Below are positions 49,344-59,410 of a stretch of 64,000 nucleotides of DNA, in pieces. A model generated the notes under the pieces. The model worked only from the letters and a program-made list of their open reading frames with translations. It was not told where the DNA came from and did no database searches. This stretch comes from G963665925 sp963676345. Lineage in GTDB: Bacteria > Bacillota > Clostridia > Peptostreptococcales > Acidaminobacteraceae. The position numbers and the translations under genes are program-made. Numbering within the stretch: position 1 is the first letter of the stretch; each line of letters begins with the position of its first letter. The stretch spans positions 1,089,136 through 1,153,135 of the forward strand of contig CAXXTS010000001.1 of assembly GCA_963676345.2 (NCBI GenBank). The letters run 5' to 3'.

Positions 49344-51254
49344 CTACTTTTCTATAACCTCAACCCCCTCAACAAACCAATCCATCTTGAGAATATCATC
49401 TGGGTCAGGCAGTTCATCACGCTCTATTTTTAGTGCCCCTGTCTGATCATAAATAGGTCCTTTAAATGGATGAAATGCCCCCTTTATAATTAGGTCTCTC
49501 ATCAATTGAATCAATTTATGTGTATCTCTTGGAACAAAGGTAGTGGACGCATAGATATCAATCACACCGGATGCCATTCCCCACCAAAAATTCAGCAGCT
49601 TTGGGTTGTTATTAAAAATATTGGTTACCGCTTTGTAGGTTCCATTCAGTACATTTCCAAGTATTTTTTCGTAATATACACCCCAGTTCCAGATTGGTGA
49701 AGCAAGGTACTTAATTGGCTCACCCGTCTGAGTGTCAATTTTACAAAGCATAGAGTAAATGCCATACGACCAGGTATCTTCCCTAGATAAAATAGATGTC
49801 TTATTGTTTACAATATCCGCACCTAAATCAATTAGAAGTTTGGCTTTTTCTCTTGCAATATCTTTATCGTTCCAGTTGTCTGTATAAATCACTTTAACAG
49901 TAGCACGTGGATTTACCATTCTGGCCCCTAGTGTAAAAGCATTAATACCCGCTATCACCTCCGATGAGGAATCGATAGCTGTATAACCTATGGTATCTGT
50001 TTGTGTCATACTTCCTGCAATAATTCCGGATAAAAATCGAGGTTCATACGTACGCCCAAAATAATTTGAAAGATGCAGGTAAGGTTTATTTCCAGAGCAA
50101 TTAAAAAATAAGGTGTCCGGATGCTCAAGTGCACACCTAAGCGTCGCCTTCATAAATACTTCGCTTGTTGTAAAAATAACATCATAACCCCTTAGAGCAA
50201 CTTCTTTAATAGCATCATATGATGTAGCGTCTTCCGGTATATGATCAAAACAATCTGTTTTTATCCTGCCTTCTAGAGCTTTCTGAACATGCTGTCGCCC
50301 CTGTTCATGTGAATAAGTCCATCCCGAAGTTTCAATATCTCGAGCGTATAGGAAAGCAACTTTGAGTAACTTAGGGGTTGTAATCAAACTGGATATGGTA
50401 TCAAGAACCCCTGTCTGCTGCTCAGAATCCTCTAGTGATATTCCAGCTTTGTCGGCACTGTCCTGTTTTTTAAGCTCTTGAATTAACTGCTTTAACGGAT
50501 TTTGAATTTCATATTCATATATCTGTTCAGGAATACCATAAAGTCTTGCATACAGAATAAAGGCATCTCCCGTAGAAACCTGAAGTGCACCCCCGCCCAA
50601 CTCATGATAAATACGCCTAAAAGGATAATATACATAACGCTCGAAATGTTCGTATTTTGTTCTCCCCAGTGCTGTATCGGGTTCATAAGACTCAAGATAG
50701 CGCATTAACTTACTAAAGCGCCCCTTACGGGTAAACCATATCGATATTAAACCTGTTAGCTTAAAAAACTCTAGAAACTCATAGTATATTGTATTTTGCT
50801 CATCTTCTGTATCACGCTTTGGTACGAGTCGAATAACTTCTGCTTGAACCGACCATGCGTCAAAATATTTAAGTACACTGACCCGTTTGTTTCCTTCTAG
50901 AACATAAAACCAGTTCATGTACTCATACACTTTAATCGGATCGCGAATGCCCTCTTCCAAATGTGCTGTGCAAAGCGAAATCCACTTTTCTCTAAAATCA
51001 GACTGTGCAGTTCCAAGAGGCATGAAATTATCAGCAAAAGCTGTTCGTCTTGCATCTGTATAAGTACCCACTACCTTACTTAAGGGGACTTCGAGAAGCC
51101 CTAAGGGTACAGTAGACACAATCTCTATATCTTTTAAAAAGCCTTCCAGTGAAGGCAGATGCCCTGATAATCCTTTTGATTTTCTATGCTGATATGCTCG
51201 CTTTCCTTTAGAAACAGCATCTTTATAATTTTCAACAGCGCTTGTTATATGCAT
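49344..51254 (-). CDS. Fusion of ParB-like domain and BMP (PnrA-like) substrate-binding domain
   Basis: A 636-residue protein without signal peptide, lipobox or membrane segment. Residues about 45-160 carry a ParB-like fold ('VPLGLLEVPLSKVVGTYTDARRTAFADNF...YEYMNWFYVLEGNKRVSVLKYF'). A middle helical region follows, then from about 310 a BMP/PnrA-type domain ('KVAFLYARDIETSGWTYSHEQGR', 'GYDVIFTTSEVFMKATL', 'GYTAIDSSSEVIAGINAFTLGARMVNP'), normally the nucleoside-binding part of an ABC importer. Without export signals it should be cytoplasmic, so a transporter role is doubtful; a ligand-sensing regulator is an inference. ATG 51254 has GAGGAGG at 9 nt. It lies 75 bp after pulA on the same strand. 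Confidence 0.85.
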   Translation of the reverse strand: MHITSAVENYKDAVSKGKRAYQHRKSKGLSGHLPSLEGFLKDIEIVSTVPLGLLEVPLSKVVGTYTDARRTAFADNFMPLGTAQSDFREKWISLCTAHLEEGIRDPIKVYEYMNWFYVLEGNKRVSVLKYFDAWSVQAEVIRLVPKRDTEDEQNTIYYEFLEFFKLTGLISIWFTRKGRFSKLMRYLESYEPDTALGRTKYEHFERYVYYPFRRIYHELGGGALQVSTGDAFILYARLYGIPEQIYEYEIQNPLKQLIQELKKQDSADKAGISLEDSEQQTGVLDTISSLITTPKLLKVAFLYARDIETSGWTYSHEQGRQHVQKALEGRIKTDCFDHIPEDATSYDAIKEVALRGYDVIFTTSEVFMKATLRCALEHPDTLFFNCSGNKPYLHLSNYFGRTYEPRFLSGIIAGSMTQTDTIGYTAIDSSSEVIAGINAFTLGARMVNPRATVKVIYTDNWNDKDIAREKAKLLIDLGADIVNNKTSILSREDTWSYGIYSMLCKIDTQTGEPIKYLASPIWNWGVYYEKILGNVLNGTYKAVTNIFNNNPKLLNFWWGMASGVIDIYASTTFVPRDTHKLIQLMRDLIIKGAFHPFKGPIYDQTGALKIERDELPDPDDILKMDWFVEGVEVIEK

Positions 51255-51305
51255 AAAAATTGCCTCCTCACATACATTATACACAAGAAGGCAAAAGAAA
51301 TAGTC

Positions 51306-51324
51306 TCTAAACTGAGGGTTTAGA
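51306..51324 (-). terminator. Weak hairpin after pulA
   Basis: TCTAAAC and GTTTAGA arms around 5 nt, then CTATTTCTTTT on the minus strand. It may partly end the glycogen transcript. Confidence 0.4.
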
Positions 51325-51329
51325 ATAAC

Positions 51330-53225
51330 TCACAATTTTTTTGATTCCAAAATTAAAGTACTATATGCCTCCACCTCGACTTGTGTCTTAACCCCTATTT
51401 CGACCTCAGGACAGTCTCGACCACTGAAAATGCCATTTCTAGCCACAACACAATAATATCCACTTGGAATATTGACCACTTGACTTACTGGCACACCATT
51501 ATGAACAACAATGCATCGTTGATCTGAATTCATAGATATTTCATACAAAATCATACCTTCAGGCGCTTTATAGAATGTCACATTCTCCCGAATCTCTTCT
51601 TGAGTATTATATGAAAAGAAACCACTTGTTTTCCTATACTCAATCAAGTTTCTTATAAAAGTATAGTGTTCCAAATAGTCATGTTTGTGTCTCCAGTTAA
51701 GCATATTGACACTGTCGCCGGCATTGTAGCTGTTGTGGTGGCCCAGTTTTGTTCGTACAAACTCTGTTCCAGCCTGAATAAATACCATTCCAAAGGATGT
51801 AAGTACAATGGATAGGGACAGTCTATGCATGGCAACTTTTTCGTGTTCCGGATGTACACCGCAGGCTTTTTCAATTTTATCCCAAAGAACCAAATTGTCA
51901 TGTGCACTTGCATAGTTGACCACTTCATCGGCCGAACTTGAAAATCCAATGCGCCCGTCTCCCAGACTAGTGCTCGCAACAATGCCGAGTTCTACCCATG
52001 GCTTTTGCTCAAGTGCACCAAAAGCAAATCCTTTGCCAATTCCATCATTGTCGCCTTTTATGGCATTTCGAAAATCGTCATTAAATAAGCCAATGCCAAG
52101 CCCTTTTTGCCTTGATTTCAAAAATCGCGAGGCTTCGTCCAGGGCACTTTCACCCCCCACCCATGGTTCTCCATATAGAATAACATCAGGACGCTCTTTT
52201 CTAAGCTCCTGGGCAATAATTCGAACGGTTTCTATATCGTAGAGACCCAGCAAATCAAACCTAAATCCATCGACTTTGTATTCATTCAGCCAATACCTCA
52301 AAGATTCTAAAATGAATTTTCGAACCACCGGGCGTTCTGTAGCAAGTTCATTGCCGCACCCTGAGCCGTTTGAAAATCCACCTTCTGAATTTTGTCTATA
52401 AAAATATTTTGGTGCAAGTCGATTCAAATTTGAATGAAGTGAGTCATATGTATGATTGTAAACCACATCGAGAACGACTCTTATACCCGCTTCATGCAAA
52501 GCCATAATCGCTTCTTTCAGTTCTCTGACTCGTACATAGCCGTCGTAAATATCCGTTGCATAAGAACCTTCTGGTACATTAAAAAGGACAGGATCATATC
52601 CCCAATTGTAGCCATGAGGTGTATATTCATCGACACTCTGAAAGTCTGCTACCGGCATGAGGTGAATATGGGTAATTCCCATTTCTACTAGGTGATCAAT
52701 TCCCGTCACGACATCATCACAAGCTGTACCATGTTCAGTAAAAGCAAGATACTTGCCGTTATGCTTTATGCCGGAACATGCATTTGCAGAAAAATCACGT
52801 ATATGCACTTCGTAAATAATGGCATTGTGTTGTTTAATCGGCTCAGGAATTCGGTGCGTTTCCCATCCTTTTGGATTGGACTGACGCATATCAATAATCA
52901 TTGCCTTATGGCTGTTGGGTCCAGCAGAATGCGCATAAGGATCAACCACTTCATAGTCTGTCTCTGCACAGGTTATAATATATGTGTAATAGTAATCTAC
53001 ATACTTTTTAGGCAGATTGAGTTCATAAATGCCATCTCCCAATGCGTCCATACCGAACTCTTCCCGAAACAAGTCATCACCTGTTTCATAAAGTGCAGCA
53101 CGCACGCGTATAGCACAAGGCGCCCAGACTTTTAACCGGACGCCTTCTTCACTTATTGTCACACCAAAATCACTGCAATTTAAAACTGATTTAGGTACTG
53201 TAAAATTCTTTTTCATTCCACTCAT
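51330..53225 (-). CDS. pulA: Type I pullulanase (glycogen debranching)
   Basis: About 631 residues, no signal peptide, so it acts on intracellular glycogen by cleaving alpha-1,6 bonds. A CBM48-like N-terminal domain ('VTISEEGVRLKVWAPCAIRVRAALYE') precedes the GH13 barrel. The family tag YNWGYDP is present, with nucleophile D in VDGFRFDLLG, acid E in LYGEPWVGG and D in YASAHDN. The start is uncertain: ATG 53225 or ATG 53216 are both close to the glgP stop, with no strong ribosome site, suggesting coupling. It is the last gene of the glycogen operon. Confidence 0.92.
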   Translation of the reverse strand: MSGMKKNFTVPKSVLNCSDFGVTISEEGVRLKVWAPCAIRVRAALYETGDDLFREEFGMDALGDGIYELNLPKKYVDYYYTYIITCAETDYEVVDPYAHSAGPNSHKAMIIDMRQSNPKGWETHRIPEPIKQHNAIIYEVHIRDFSANACSGIKHNGKYLAFTEHGTACDDVVTGIDHLVEMGITHIHLMPVADFQSVDEYTPHGYNWGYDPVLFNVPEGSYATDIYDGYVRVRELKEAIMALHEAGIRVVLDVVYNHTYDSLHSNLNRLAPKYFYRQNSEGGFSNGSGCGNELATERPVVRKFILESLRYWLNEYKVDGFRFDLLGLYDIETVRIIAQELRKERPDVILYGEPWVGGESALDEASRFLKSRQKGLGIGLFNDDFRNAIKGDNDGIGKGFAFGALEQKPWVELGIVASTSLGDGRIGFSSSADEVVNYASAHDNLVLWDKIEKACGVHPEHEKVAMHRLSLSIVLTSFGMVFIQAGTEFVRTKLGHHNSYNAGDSVNMLNWRHKHDYLEHYTFIRNLIEYRKTSGFFSYNTQEEIRENVTFYKAPEGMILYEISMNSDQRCIVVHNGVPVSQVVNIPSGYYCVVARNGIFSGRDCPEVEIGVKTQVEVEAYSTLILESKKL

Positions 53226-53238
53226 CCATTCATCATGG

Positions 53239-55668
53239 TTATGGGCACATTGGTGTGTTCCAAATGCCTGAAGCGTATTCCATAATCGTTCTGTCGCTGG
53301 AAAATACACCAGAGCAGCCAATATTGGTGATGCTCATCTTGGCCCAGAGTTTTTTGTCTCTGTAATAATGATTTAGTCTATCATGTGCTGCAACGTAAGA
53401 GTCAAAGTCTTTCAGGACAAAATACTCATCATTATGTTGCAATAGCCCATCCTTTAATATTCTAAACTCTTCATCTGACACATCTAAAAATCCATTTGTC
53501 AGTTGGTCGACAACCCGCTTAATTCTCAAATCTGAATTGTATAAATCAGTTGAGTTATAAGCACCCGTCTCATAATACTCATAAACTTCAGGCTCCGTCA
53601 GTCCGAAAATCACAATATTGTCTTCTCCGACTTCATTTAAAATCTCAACATTAGCCCCATCGAGGGTTGCTATGGTGATTGCACCATTCATCATGAACTT
53701 CATATTCCCTGTTCCAGACGCCTCTTTCGTTGTTGTTGATATCTGCTCGCTAACATCTGCAGCAGGAATGAGGAGCTCTGCTAAAGATACACTGTAATTT
53801 TCCATAAAAACGACCTTAATTTTGTCGCGTATTCTCGGATCATTATTAATCTTGTCTGCTACCGTATTAATCAGCTTAATGGTTTGCTTTGCTACATAGT
53901 AAGCAGGCGCAGCTTTTGCACCAAATATGAAGGTTCGCGGCGGAATGTCCAAGTTTGGATCTTCTAGCAAACAATTGTACAAGTGCAGTATGTGCAGGAC
54001 ATTCAAAATTTGTCGCTTGTACTCATGCAGTCTTTTGACCTGTATGTCAAAAATGGACTTAGGATTTACCCTTATGCCATTACGCTCATAAATGATTTCA
54101 GCCAGTCTTTTCTTATTTTCCAATTTCACATCCAAAACACGCTTTTGGAACTCTTCATTTTCAGCGTATTTAAGAACATTTCTCAGCTTGATCGGTTGAT
54201 GAATAAACTCAGGTCCTATTGTCTCCTTGAGAAGACTGGTCAGTTCTGGATTGCAATTAACCAACCACCGCCTGTGGGTAATGCCGTTGGTCTTATTGTT
54301 AAACCGGTGGGGGAAGAGCTCATAAAATGGTTTCAGCTCTTTTTTCTTGAGGATTTCCGTGTGCAGGTGTGCCACACCATTTATACTATGTGAGCCCACA
54401 ATCGCCAAATTGGCCATACGGACTTCCCCATCTGCAACAATGGCGATCTCACGAATTGCTTCTAGTTGTCCATTGTATTTCCAGTCCCATAAATCTCGAC
54501 AGAACCGTTCATTGATTTCTTCAACAATCATAAATATACGTGGAAGCAGACTCTTGAACATGTCTATTGGCCAGCGCTCCATAGCTTCTTGCATAATTGT
54601 ATGATTGGTATAGCTCATCACTTTTGTAGTAATGCCCCATGCCTCTTCCCAGCTCATGCCCTCTTCATCTAGAAGAATACGCATCAGCTCTGGGATAGCC
54701 ACAGCTGGATGGGTGTCATTTATGTGAATCGCTATGTACTCATGCAGCTCACTCATAGGTCGTTCCGTCTTTTTATAAGAGCGAATTATACCCTGGACCC
54801 CGCAGGATACAAAGAAGTATTCCTGTTTAAGTCTGAGCATTCGACCTTCAAGAAGGGAATCGTTAGGATAGAGCACCTGTGAAATGGATTCCACCGTATG
54901 TTTTTGCTCAAATGCATGAACGTACTGTCCCCTGCTAAATTTAGAATAATCAAACTCACGAGAGCTCGTCTCAGCACTCCACAGCCGTAAGGTATTTACA
55001 GTATCATTGTCATATCCGACAATAGGCATGTCATAAGGCACACCTATTACAGATTCATAGTGTTCATGCTCAAACACCATCTTGTCATCAATCATATCTG
55101 TCTTTACATTACCTCCAAAGCGTACTTCAACAGCCTTATCCGGTTTTTTAACTTCCCATACATTTCTATTTTCCAGCCATCGGTCTGGAAATTCAACCTG
55201 ATACCCATTGATGATTTTCTGCTCAAACAGGCCATAATTGTACCGAATGCCAATCCCATGACCGGGTATGCTCAGTGCTGCCATGGAGTCGAGAAAGCAT
55301 GCAGCCAGCCTGCCAAGGCCGCCATTGCCCAGCCCTTGATCCTTCTCAATATCAGAAATCATATCAAAATCAAAGCCTATTTCATTAATGACTTCTTTAG
55401 CCATATTTAGTATGCCCAGTGCCGACAGGTTATTTACTAAGAATCGACCTGTCAAAAACTCCATTGAAAAGTAGTAGACCTGCTTGCGTCCTTCTTTTGT
55501 ATAGCGTTCAGTCGAATTAATCCATTTTTGTGCAAGGTAGTCTTTACACAGACTGCCAAGCGCATGGTACCTGTCCCACTTAGATGTTTCTTCTAAGGGT
55601 TTGGCGCTTTTTGCCGCCAGCCGCCTGAGATAATCTGTCTTAAACTGCTCCTTCGTGATTTTATTCAT
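53239..55668 (-). CDS. glgP: Glycogen phosphorylase
   Basis: An 809-residue PLP enzyme releasing glucose-1-phosphate from glycogen. The PLP lysine lies in EASGTGNMKFMMNGA; 'DQGLGNGGLGRLAACFLDSMA', 'HINDTHPAVAIPELMRILLDEE' and 'VKRLHEYKRQILN' are further family blocks. The length fits the family. AGGAGCG overlaps the glgA stop, so translation is coupled. Confidence 0.97.
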   Translation of the reverse strand: MNKITKEQFKTDYLRRLAAKSAKPLEETSKWDRYHALGSLCKDYLAQKWINSTERYTKEGRKQVYYFSMEFLTGRFLVNNLSALGILNMAKEVINEIGFDFDMISDIEKDQGLGNGGLGRLAACFLDSMAALSIPGHGIGIRYNYGLFEQKIINGYQVEFPDRWLENRNVWEVKKPDKAVEVRFGGNVKTDMIDDKMVFEHEHYESVIGVPYDMPIVGYDNDTVNTLRLWSAETSSREFDYSKFSRGQYVHAFEQKHTVESISQVLYPNDSLLEGRMLRLKQEYFFVSCGVQGIIRSYKKTERPMSELHEYIAIHINDTHPAVAIPELMRILLDEEGMSWEEAWGITTKVMSYTNHTIMQEAMERWPIDMFKSLLPRIFMIVEEINERFCRDLWDWKYNGQLEAIREIAIVADGEVRMANLAIVGSHSINGVAHLHTEILKKKELKPFYELFPHRFNNKTNGITHRRWLVNCNPELTSLLKETIGPEFIHQPIKLRNVLKYAENEEFQKRVLDVKLENKKRLAEIIYERNGIRVNPKSIFDIQVKRLHEYKRQILNVLHILHLYNCLLEDPNLDIPPRTFIFGAKAAPAYYVAKQTIKLINTVADKINNDPRIRDKIKVVFMENYSVSLAELLIPAADVSEQISTTTKEASGTGNMKFMMNGAITIATLDGANVEILNEVGEDNIVIFGLTEPEVYEYYETGAYNSTDLYNSDLRIKRVVDQLTNGFLDVSDEEFRILKDGLLQHNDEYFVLKDFDSYVAAHDRLNHYYRDKKLWAKMSITNIGCSGVFSSDRTIMEYASGIWNTPMCP

Positions 55669-55677
55669 AAATCGCTC

Positions 55678-57111
55678 CTATTCGTCCAGTACATGCTGGT
55701 ATACATCAATGTACTTCTGTGCAGACTTTTTCCAGCTCGTGTCAGATTTCATTGCCCTGCGGACAACTTTGTTCCACGACCGTCTATCATCATATAGTGC
55801 GACCGCTCTTTCAATAGCATTTAGCATTTCGTGAGCATTGTAATTTGCAAAACTAAATCCATTACCTTCATAAGTATATGCGTTATATGGAATTACTGTA
55901 TCCTTCAAGCCACCTGTTTCTCTTACAACCGGAAGAGTTCCGTATCTTAGGGCTATCTGCTGCCCCAAGCCGCAAGGCTCAAATAGAGATGGCATGAGAA
56001 ATAAATCTGCCCCTGCATAGATTTGATGTGAAAGACTTACATTAAACTCTATATGCGCTCGAATTTTATCTGGATATTTTCCCTGATAGTATCTGAGCAT
56101 ATTTTCATAGTGGTGCTCACCCGTACCAAGTACGACAAACTGAACATCGAGCTGCATGATATCATCCATAATATGCTCGATAAGGTCTAGTCCCTTCATA
56201 TCGGCAAGTCTAGTAACCATTCCAATCATGGGTGTAAACTCACTGACCGGCAAACCAAACTGCTCCTGTAGCTCCCGCTTATTGCTCCTTTTCTTCTTTA
56301 GACCTCTGGAGTCAAATTTCCATTTAATATGCGGATCGTGTCTTGGATCATATATATCATGGTCAAGTCCGTTGGTAATACCGTACAGCACATCACTTCT
56401 ATCCCTTAAGAGACCATCGAGCTGTTCTCCGAAAAACGGATACTGAATTTCCTCTGCATATGTTTCTGAAACCGTCGTAATGGCGTTTGCAAAGTTGATA
56501 CCAGACTTCATGAAACTCACACCACCGTGAAACTCCATACCGCCAGAGTAGAAATGGTCAGGCCCTATACCGAGCAAGTCATTCAGTATCTCTGGTCCGA
56601 AAACGCCTTGATACTTTAAGTTATGAATTGTGTATACGGTCTTTATGTTTTCATAGAGTGGATCGTGTCTATAGTGTTCGTTTAACAAGACTGGAATCAT
56701 GCCTGTGTGCCAGTCATTGAAGTGTATAATATCTGGTGCGAAATCCATATGTCGAATAGCTTCAAGCACTGATCTACAGTAGTATGAAAATTTTTCACCA
56801 TCATCATAGTGTCCATAGAGCCCATCTCTTTTGAAATAGTACTCATTATCGATGAAGTAATAAGGAATGTCCTCATAAATCACCTGACTGAGACCAGCGT
56901 ATTGTTTACGCCATCCTACATCCACATAAAAATCGCTCAAATGCTTTTCCTGATCTGCAATATCGTCTGGTAAATCAAAGGTCTTAGACACCACAACACG
57001 GACATCTATATTTTCTTTTCTAAGTGCCTTTGGAAGTGCGAAGGCAACGTCTGCAAGCCCGCCTGTTTTAGAGAACGGCACGGCCTCAGAGGTTACAAAC
57101 AATACATTCAT
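55678..57111 (-). CDS. glgA: Glycogen synthase (ADP-glucose)
   Basis: A 477-residue GT5 enzyme extending alpha-1,4-glucan from ADP-glucose. The N-terminal KTGGLADV loop binds ADP-glucose; 'FNDWHTGMIPVLL', 'MIGMVTRLADMKG' and the C-terminal 'PSLFEPCGLGQQIALRYGTLPVVRETGGL' complete the active site. AGGAGG precedes the ATG, 10 bp from the glgD stop. Confidence 0.97.
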   Translation of the reverse strand: MNVLFVTSEAVPFSKTGGLADVAFALPKALRKENIDVRVVVSKTFDLPDDIADQEKHLSDFYVDVGWRKQYAGLSQVIYEDIPYYFIDNEYYFKRDGLYGHYDDGEKFSYYCRSVLEAIRHMDFAPDIIHFNDWHTGMIPVLLNEHYRHDPLYENIKTVYTIHNLKYQGVFGPEILNDLLGIGPDHFYSGGMEFHGGVSFMKSGINFANAITTVSETYAEEIQYPFFGEQLDGLLRDRSDVLYGITNGLDHDIYDPRHDPHIKWKFDSRGLKKKRSNKRELQEQFGLPVSEFTPMIGMVTRLADMKGLDLIEHIMDDIMQLDVQFVVLGTGEHHYENMLRYYQGKYPDKIRAHIEFNVSLSHQIYAGADLFLMPSLFEPCGLGQQIALRYGTLPVVRETGGLKDTVIPYNAYTYEGNGFSFANYNAHEMLNAIERAVALYDDRRSWNKVVRRAMKSDTSWKKSAQKYIDVYQHVLDE

Positions 57112-57123
57112 AATTTCCTCCTG

Positions 57124-58242
57124 TTATAGCACGGTGTTTTTCTTAATGACAAATGGACTGGAGGAATCTCCAAAAAGCATTTTACGCTCAGTAATTACAA
57201 CGTTTTTATCTAGAATTGTATAATTAAGGTTGGTAGTCTCGCTGATCGTTGCATTCGGGAAAACAATGCTATTACGCACTATTGCGCCTTTTTTAACATG
57301 TACACCCCTGCTTAAAATACAGTTTTCTACAGTGCCTTCAATAATACAACCATTTGCTACTAATGAGTTGGACACATAGCTGCTGTCTGTATACTTTGTT
57401 GATGGTGAGTCATGAACTTTTGTAAAAATACGTCCATTGCTATAAAATAGTTCTCTTGAATTTGGAATGCTGAGCATATCCATGTTGGTTTGATAATAAT
57501 TCTGTATCGTATTAATACAGCTCAAATATCCGTCAAAAGGATAGGCTTTCACCTTCAAGGTATCCATTCTATTGAAGATGGCTTCTTTTAAAAATCTAGA
57601 ATCCCCTCTATGCACAGATTCCTCAATAATGCGTATTAAGAGTTCTCGCTTCATTATGTACATTTCCATGGAAATGTCGTAATATTTTTTCTTTCCAAGG
57701 TTCTTGCCAATGCTGATTATATTCTTATTGTCATCTAGGGTTAAACTATCACAATCTACAAAGCGCCCCACATTGTTTTCCATGTTTTTATAGGCAATGG
57801 TTATATCTGCACCCGTCTTTCTGTGATAGTCCATCATAGGTCTGAAATCTATATTGCAAATCATATAAGATCTCGAAAGAAGGACATACTCTTGTCTGGA
57901 CTGCTTTAAAAAGTCCAAATTCATTCTAAAATTCTCAAGATCTCCACTTCGTCTTATATTGTCATCAAAGCGTGCTTCTGAGTGGAATAGAAAGAGGCCG
58001 TCGCGCTTTCTATCTAATCCCCAGTGTTTCCCAGAACCTAAATGATTGGTAAGAGACCTTGAATTCCCGTGTGTAAAAATCCCCACATTTGTAAGACCAC
58101 TGTTGGTCATATTTGAAAGTATAAAATCAATGACGCGGTAGCGACCTAAAAGCATAATCGATGCAATTGATCTTGTCAGCGCCAAGTCTTTGATATTCTC
58201 ATCCGACTCACTGAGATTGATAATGCCCATTACATTATTCAT
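57124..58242 (-). CDS. glgD: Glucose-1-phosphate adenylyltransferase-like subunit GlgD
   Basis: A 372-residue paralogue of GlgC. The N-terminal nucleotide loop is degenerate (MNNVMGIINLSESDENIKDL in place of GGxGxRL), as expected of GlgD, which forms a heteromer with GlgC and modulates it rather than acting alone. The C-terminal left-handed helix repeats are present ('NSLVANGCIIEGTVENCILSRGVHVKKGAIVRNSIVFPN'). It is 10 bp from glgC. Confidence 0.93.
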   Translation of the reverse strand: MNNVMGIINLSESDENIKDLALTRSIASIMLLGRYRVIDFILSNMTNSGLTNVGIFTHGNSRSLTNHLGSGKHWGLDRKRDGLFLFHSEARFDDNIRRSGDLENFRMNLDFLKQSRQEYVLLSRSYMICNIDFRPMMDYHRKTGADITIAYKNMENNVGRFVDCDSLTLDDNKNIISIGKNLGKKKYYDISMEMYIMKRELLIRIIEESVHRGDSRFLKEAIFNRMDTLKVKAYPFDGYLSCINTIQNYYQTNMDMLSIPNSRELFYSNGRIFTKVHDSPSTKYTDSSYVSNSLVANGCIIEGTVENCILSRGVHVKKGAIVRNSIVFPNATISETTNLNYTILDKNVVITERKMLFGDSSSPFVIKKNTVL

Positions 58243-58252
58243 ATGACGCCTC

Positions 58253-59410
58253 CTATCCTTTATTCACTTCATGATCGTCTTTTTTTTCGCCTGCATAGAC
58301 TGTAATATTTTCACTATTTGGAGAGCCTATCACCGTGCCTTTAGGAATAATAGCATCATTAATGACAACTGCTCTATATACCTTGGCATTTTCTTCAATA
58401 ACAACGCCCGGCATGACAACAGAATCTTCTACAAGTGCACCTCCACCTACATACACATCTGGTGATATAACTGAGTTCTTGACATAGCCTTCTACGATAC
58501 ACCCTTCATTAATCAATGATGATTCTATCGTACCCAGAGGACTGATATACTGAGGGGGACTGACTGGATTCACGGAGTAAGCACGCCACTTCTTATCATG
58601 AAGATCAAACTCCGGATTCAGCTTGATAAGATCCATATTGGCTTCCCAAAGACTCTCAACTGTACCAACATCTTTCCAGTAACCTTTAAACCTGTATGCG
58701 GTAATTCTATGCTTATCTTCTAAAACGCGGGGAATAATATTTTTTCCAAAGTCATTTTTAGAAGTCGTGTCTTTTTCATCGTCAATCAAATATTGTCTAA
58801 GTATGTTCCAATTAAATATATAAATCCCCATTGATGCCAAGTTGTTTTTTGCATTTTCGGGCTTTTCTTCAAACTCATATATCATATCATCTTCATCAGT
58901 ATTTAATATTCCAAAGCGATTGGTTTCCTCCCACGGCACTTCGATTACGGCAATAGAAACATCTGCTTCTCTTTTCTTATGATCGTCCAGCATTTTCATA
59001 TAGTCCATTTTATAGATATGATCTCCTGAAAGAATTAGGACATACTCAGGACTATACCCATCAATATAATCGATATGTTCATAGACGGCATTTGCTGTCC
59101 CCTTATAGAAACGCCCTCCACTTTTACTGACATATGGCGGCAGTGTTTTAACGCCTCCATATTGCTTATCTAAATCCCATGAGCTTCCTATACCAACATG
59201 TGCATTTAGCTGAAGGGGTTGATACTGCGTTAGAATCCCAACCGTATCAATGTTAGAATTTGAGCAGTTACTCAAAGCAAAGTCAATAATTCTATACTTG
59301 CCCCCGAATGAGACGGCTGGTTTTGCAACTTTCTCAGTGATTTCTCGAAGACGTGATCCCTGTCCCCCTGCTAAAATCATTGCGATGATTTCCTTTTTCA
59401 TTTCTCGCAT
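58253..59410 (-). CDS. glgC: Glucose-1-phosphate adenylyltransferase
   Basis: A 385-residue enzyme making ADP-glucose, the committed step of glycogen synthesis. The N-terminal [37 protein letters not shown] is the catalytic nucleotide site, '[13 protein letters not shown]' and '[13 protein letters not shown]' follow, and the C-terminus has beta-helix hexapeptide repeats. ATG 59410 has GAGGTG upstream. Its first 77 bp lie inside the 3' end of glgB in another frame. Confidence 0.96.
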   Translation of the reverse strand: MREMKKEIIAMILAGGQGSRLREITEKVAKPAVSFGGKYRIIDFALSNCSNSNIDTVGILTQYQPLQLNAHVGIGSSWDLDKQYGGVKTLPPYVSKSGGRFYKGTANAVYEHIDYIDGYSPEYVLILSGDHIYKMDYMKMLDDHKKREADVSIAVIEVPWEETNRFGILNTDEDDMIYEFEEKPENAKNNLASMGIYIFNWNILRQYLIDDEKDTTSKNDFGKNIIPRVLEDKHRITAYRFKGYWKDVGTVESLWEANMDLIKLNPEFDLHDKKWRAYSVNPVSPPQYISPLGTIESSLINEGCIVEGYVKNSVISPDVYVGGGALVEDSVVMPGVVIEENAKVYRAVVINDAIIPKGTVIGSPNSENITVYAGEKKDDHEVNKG

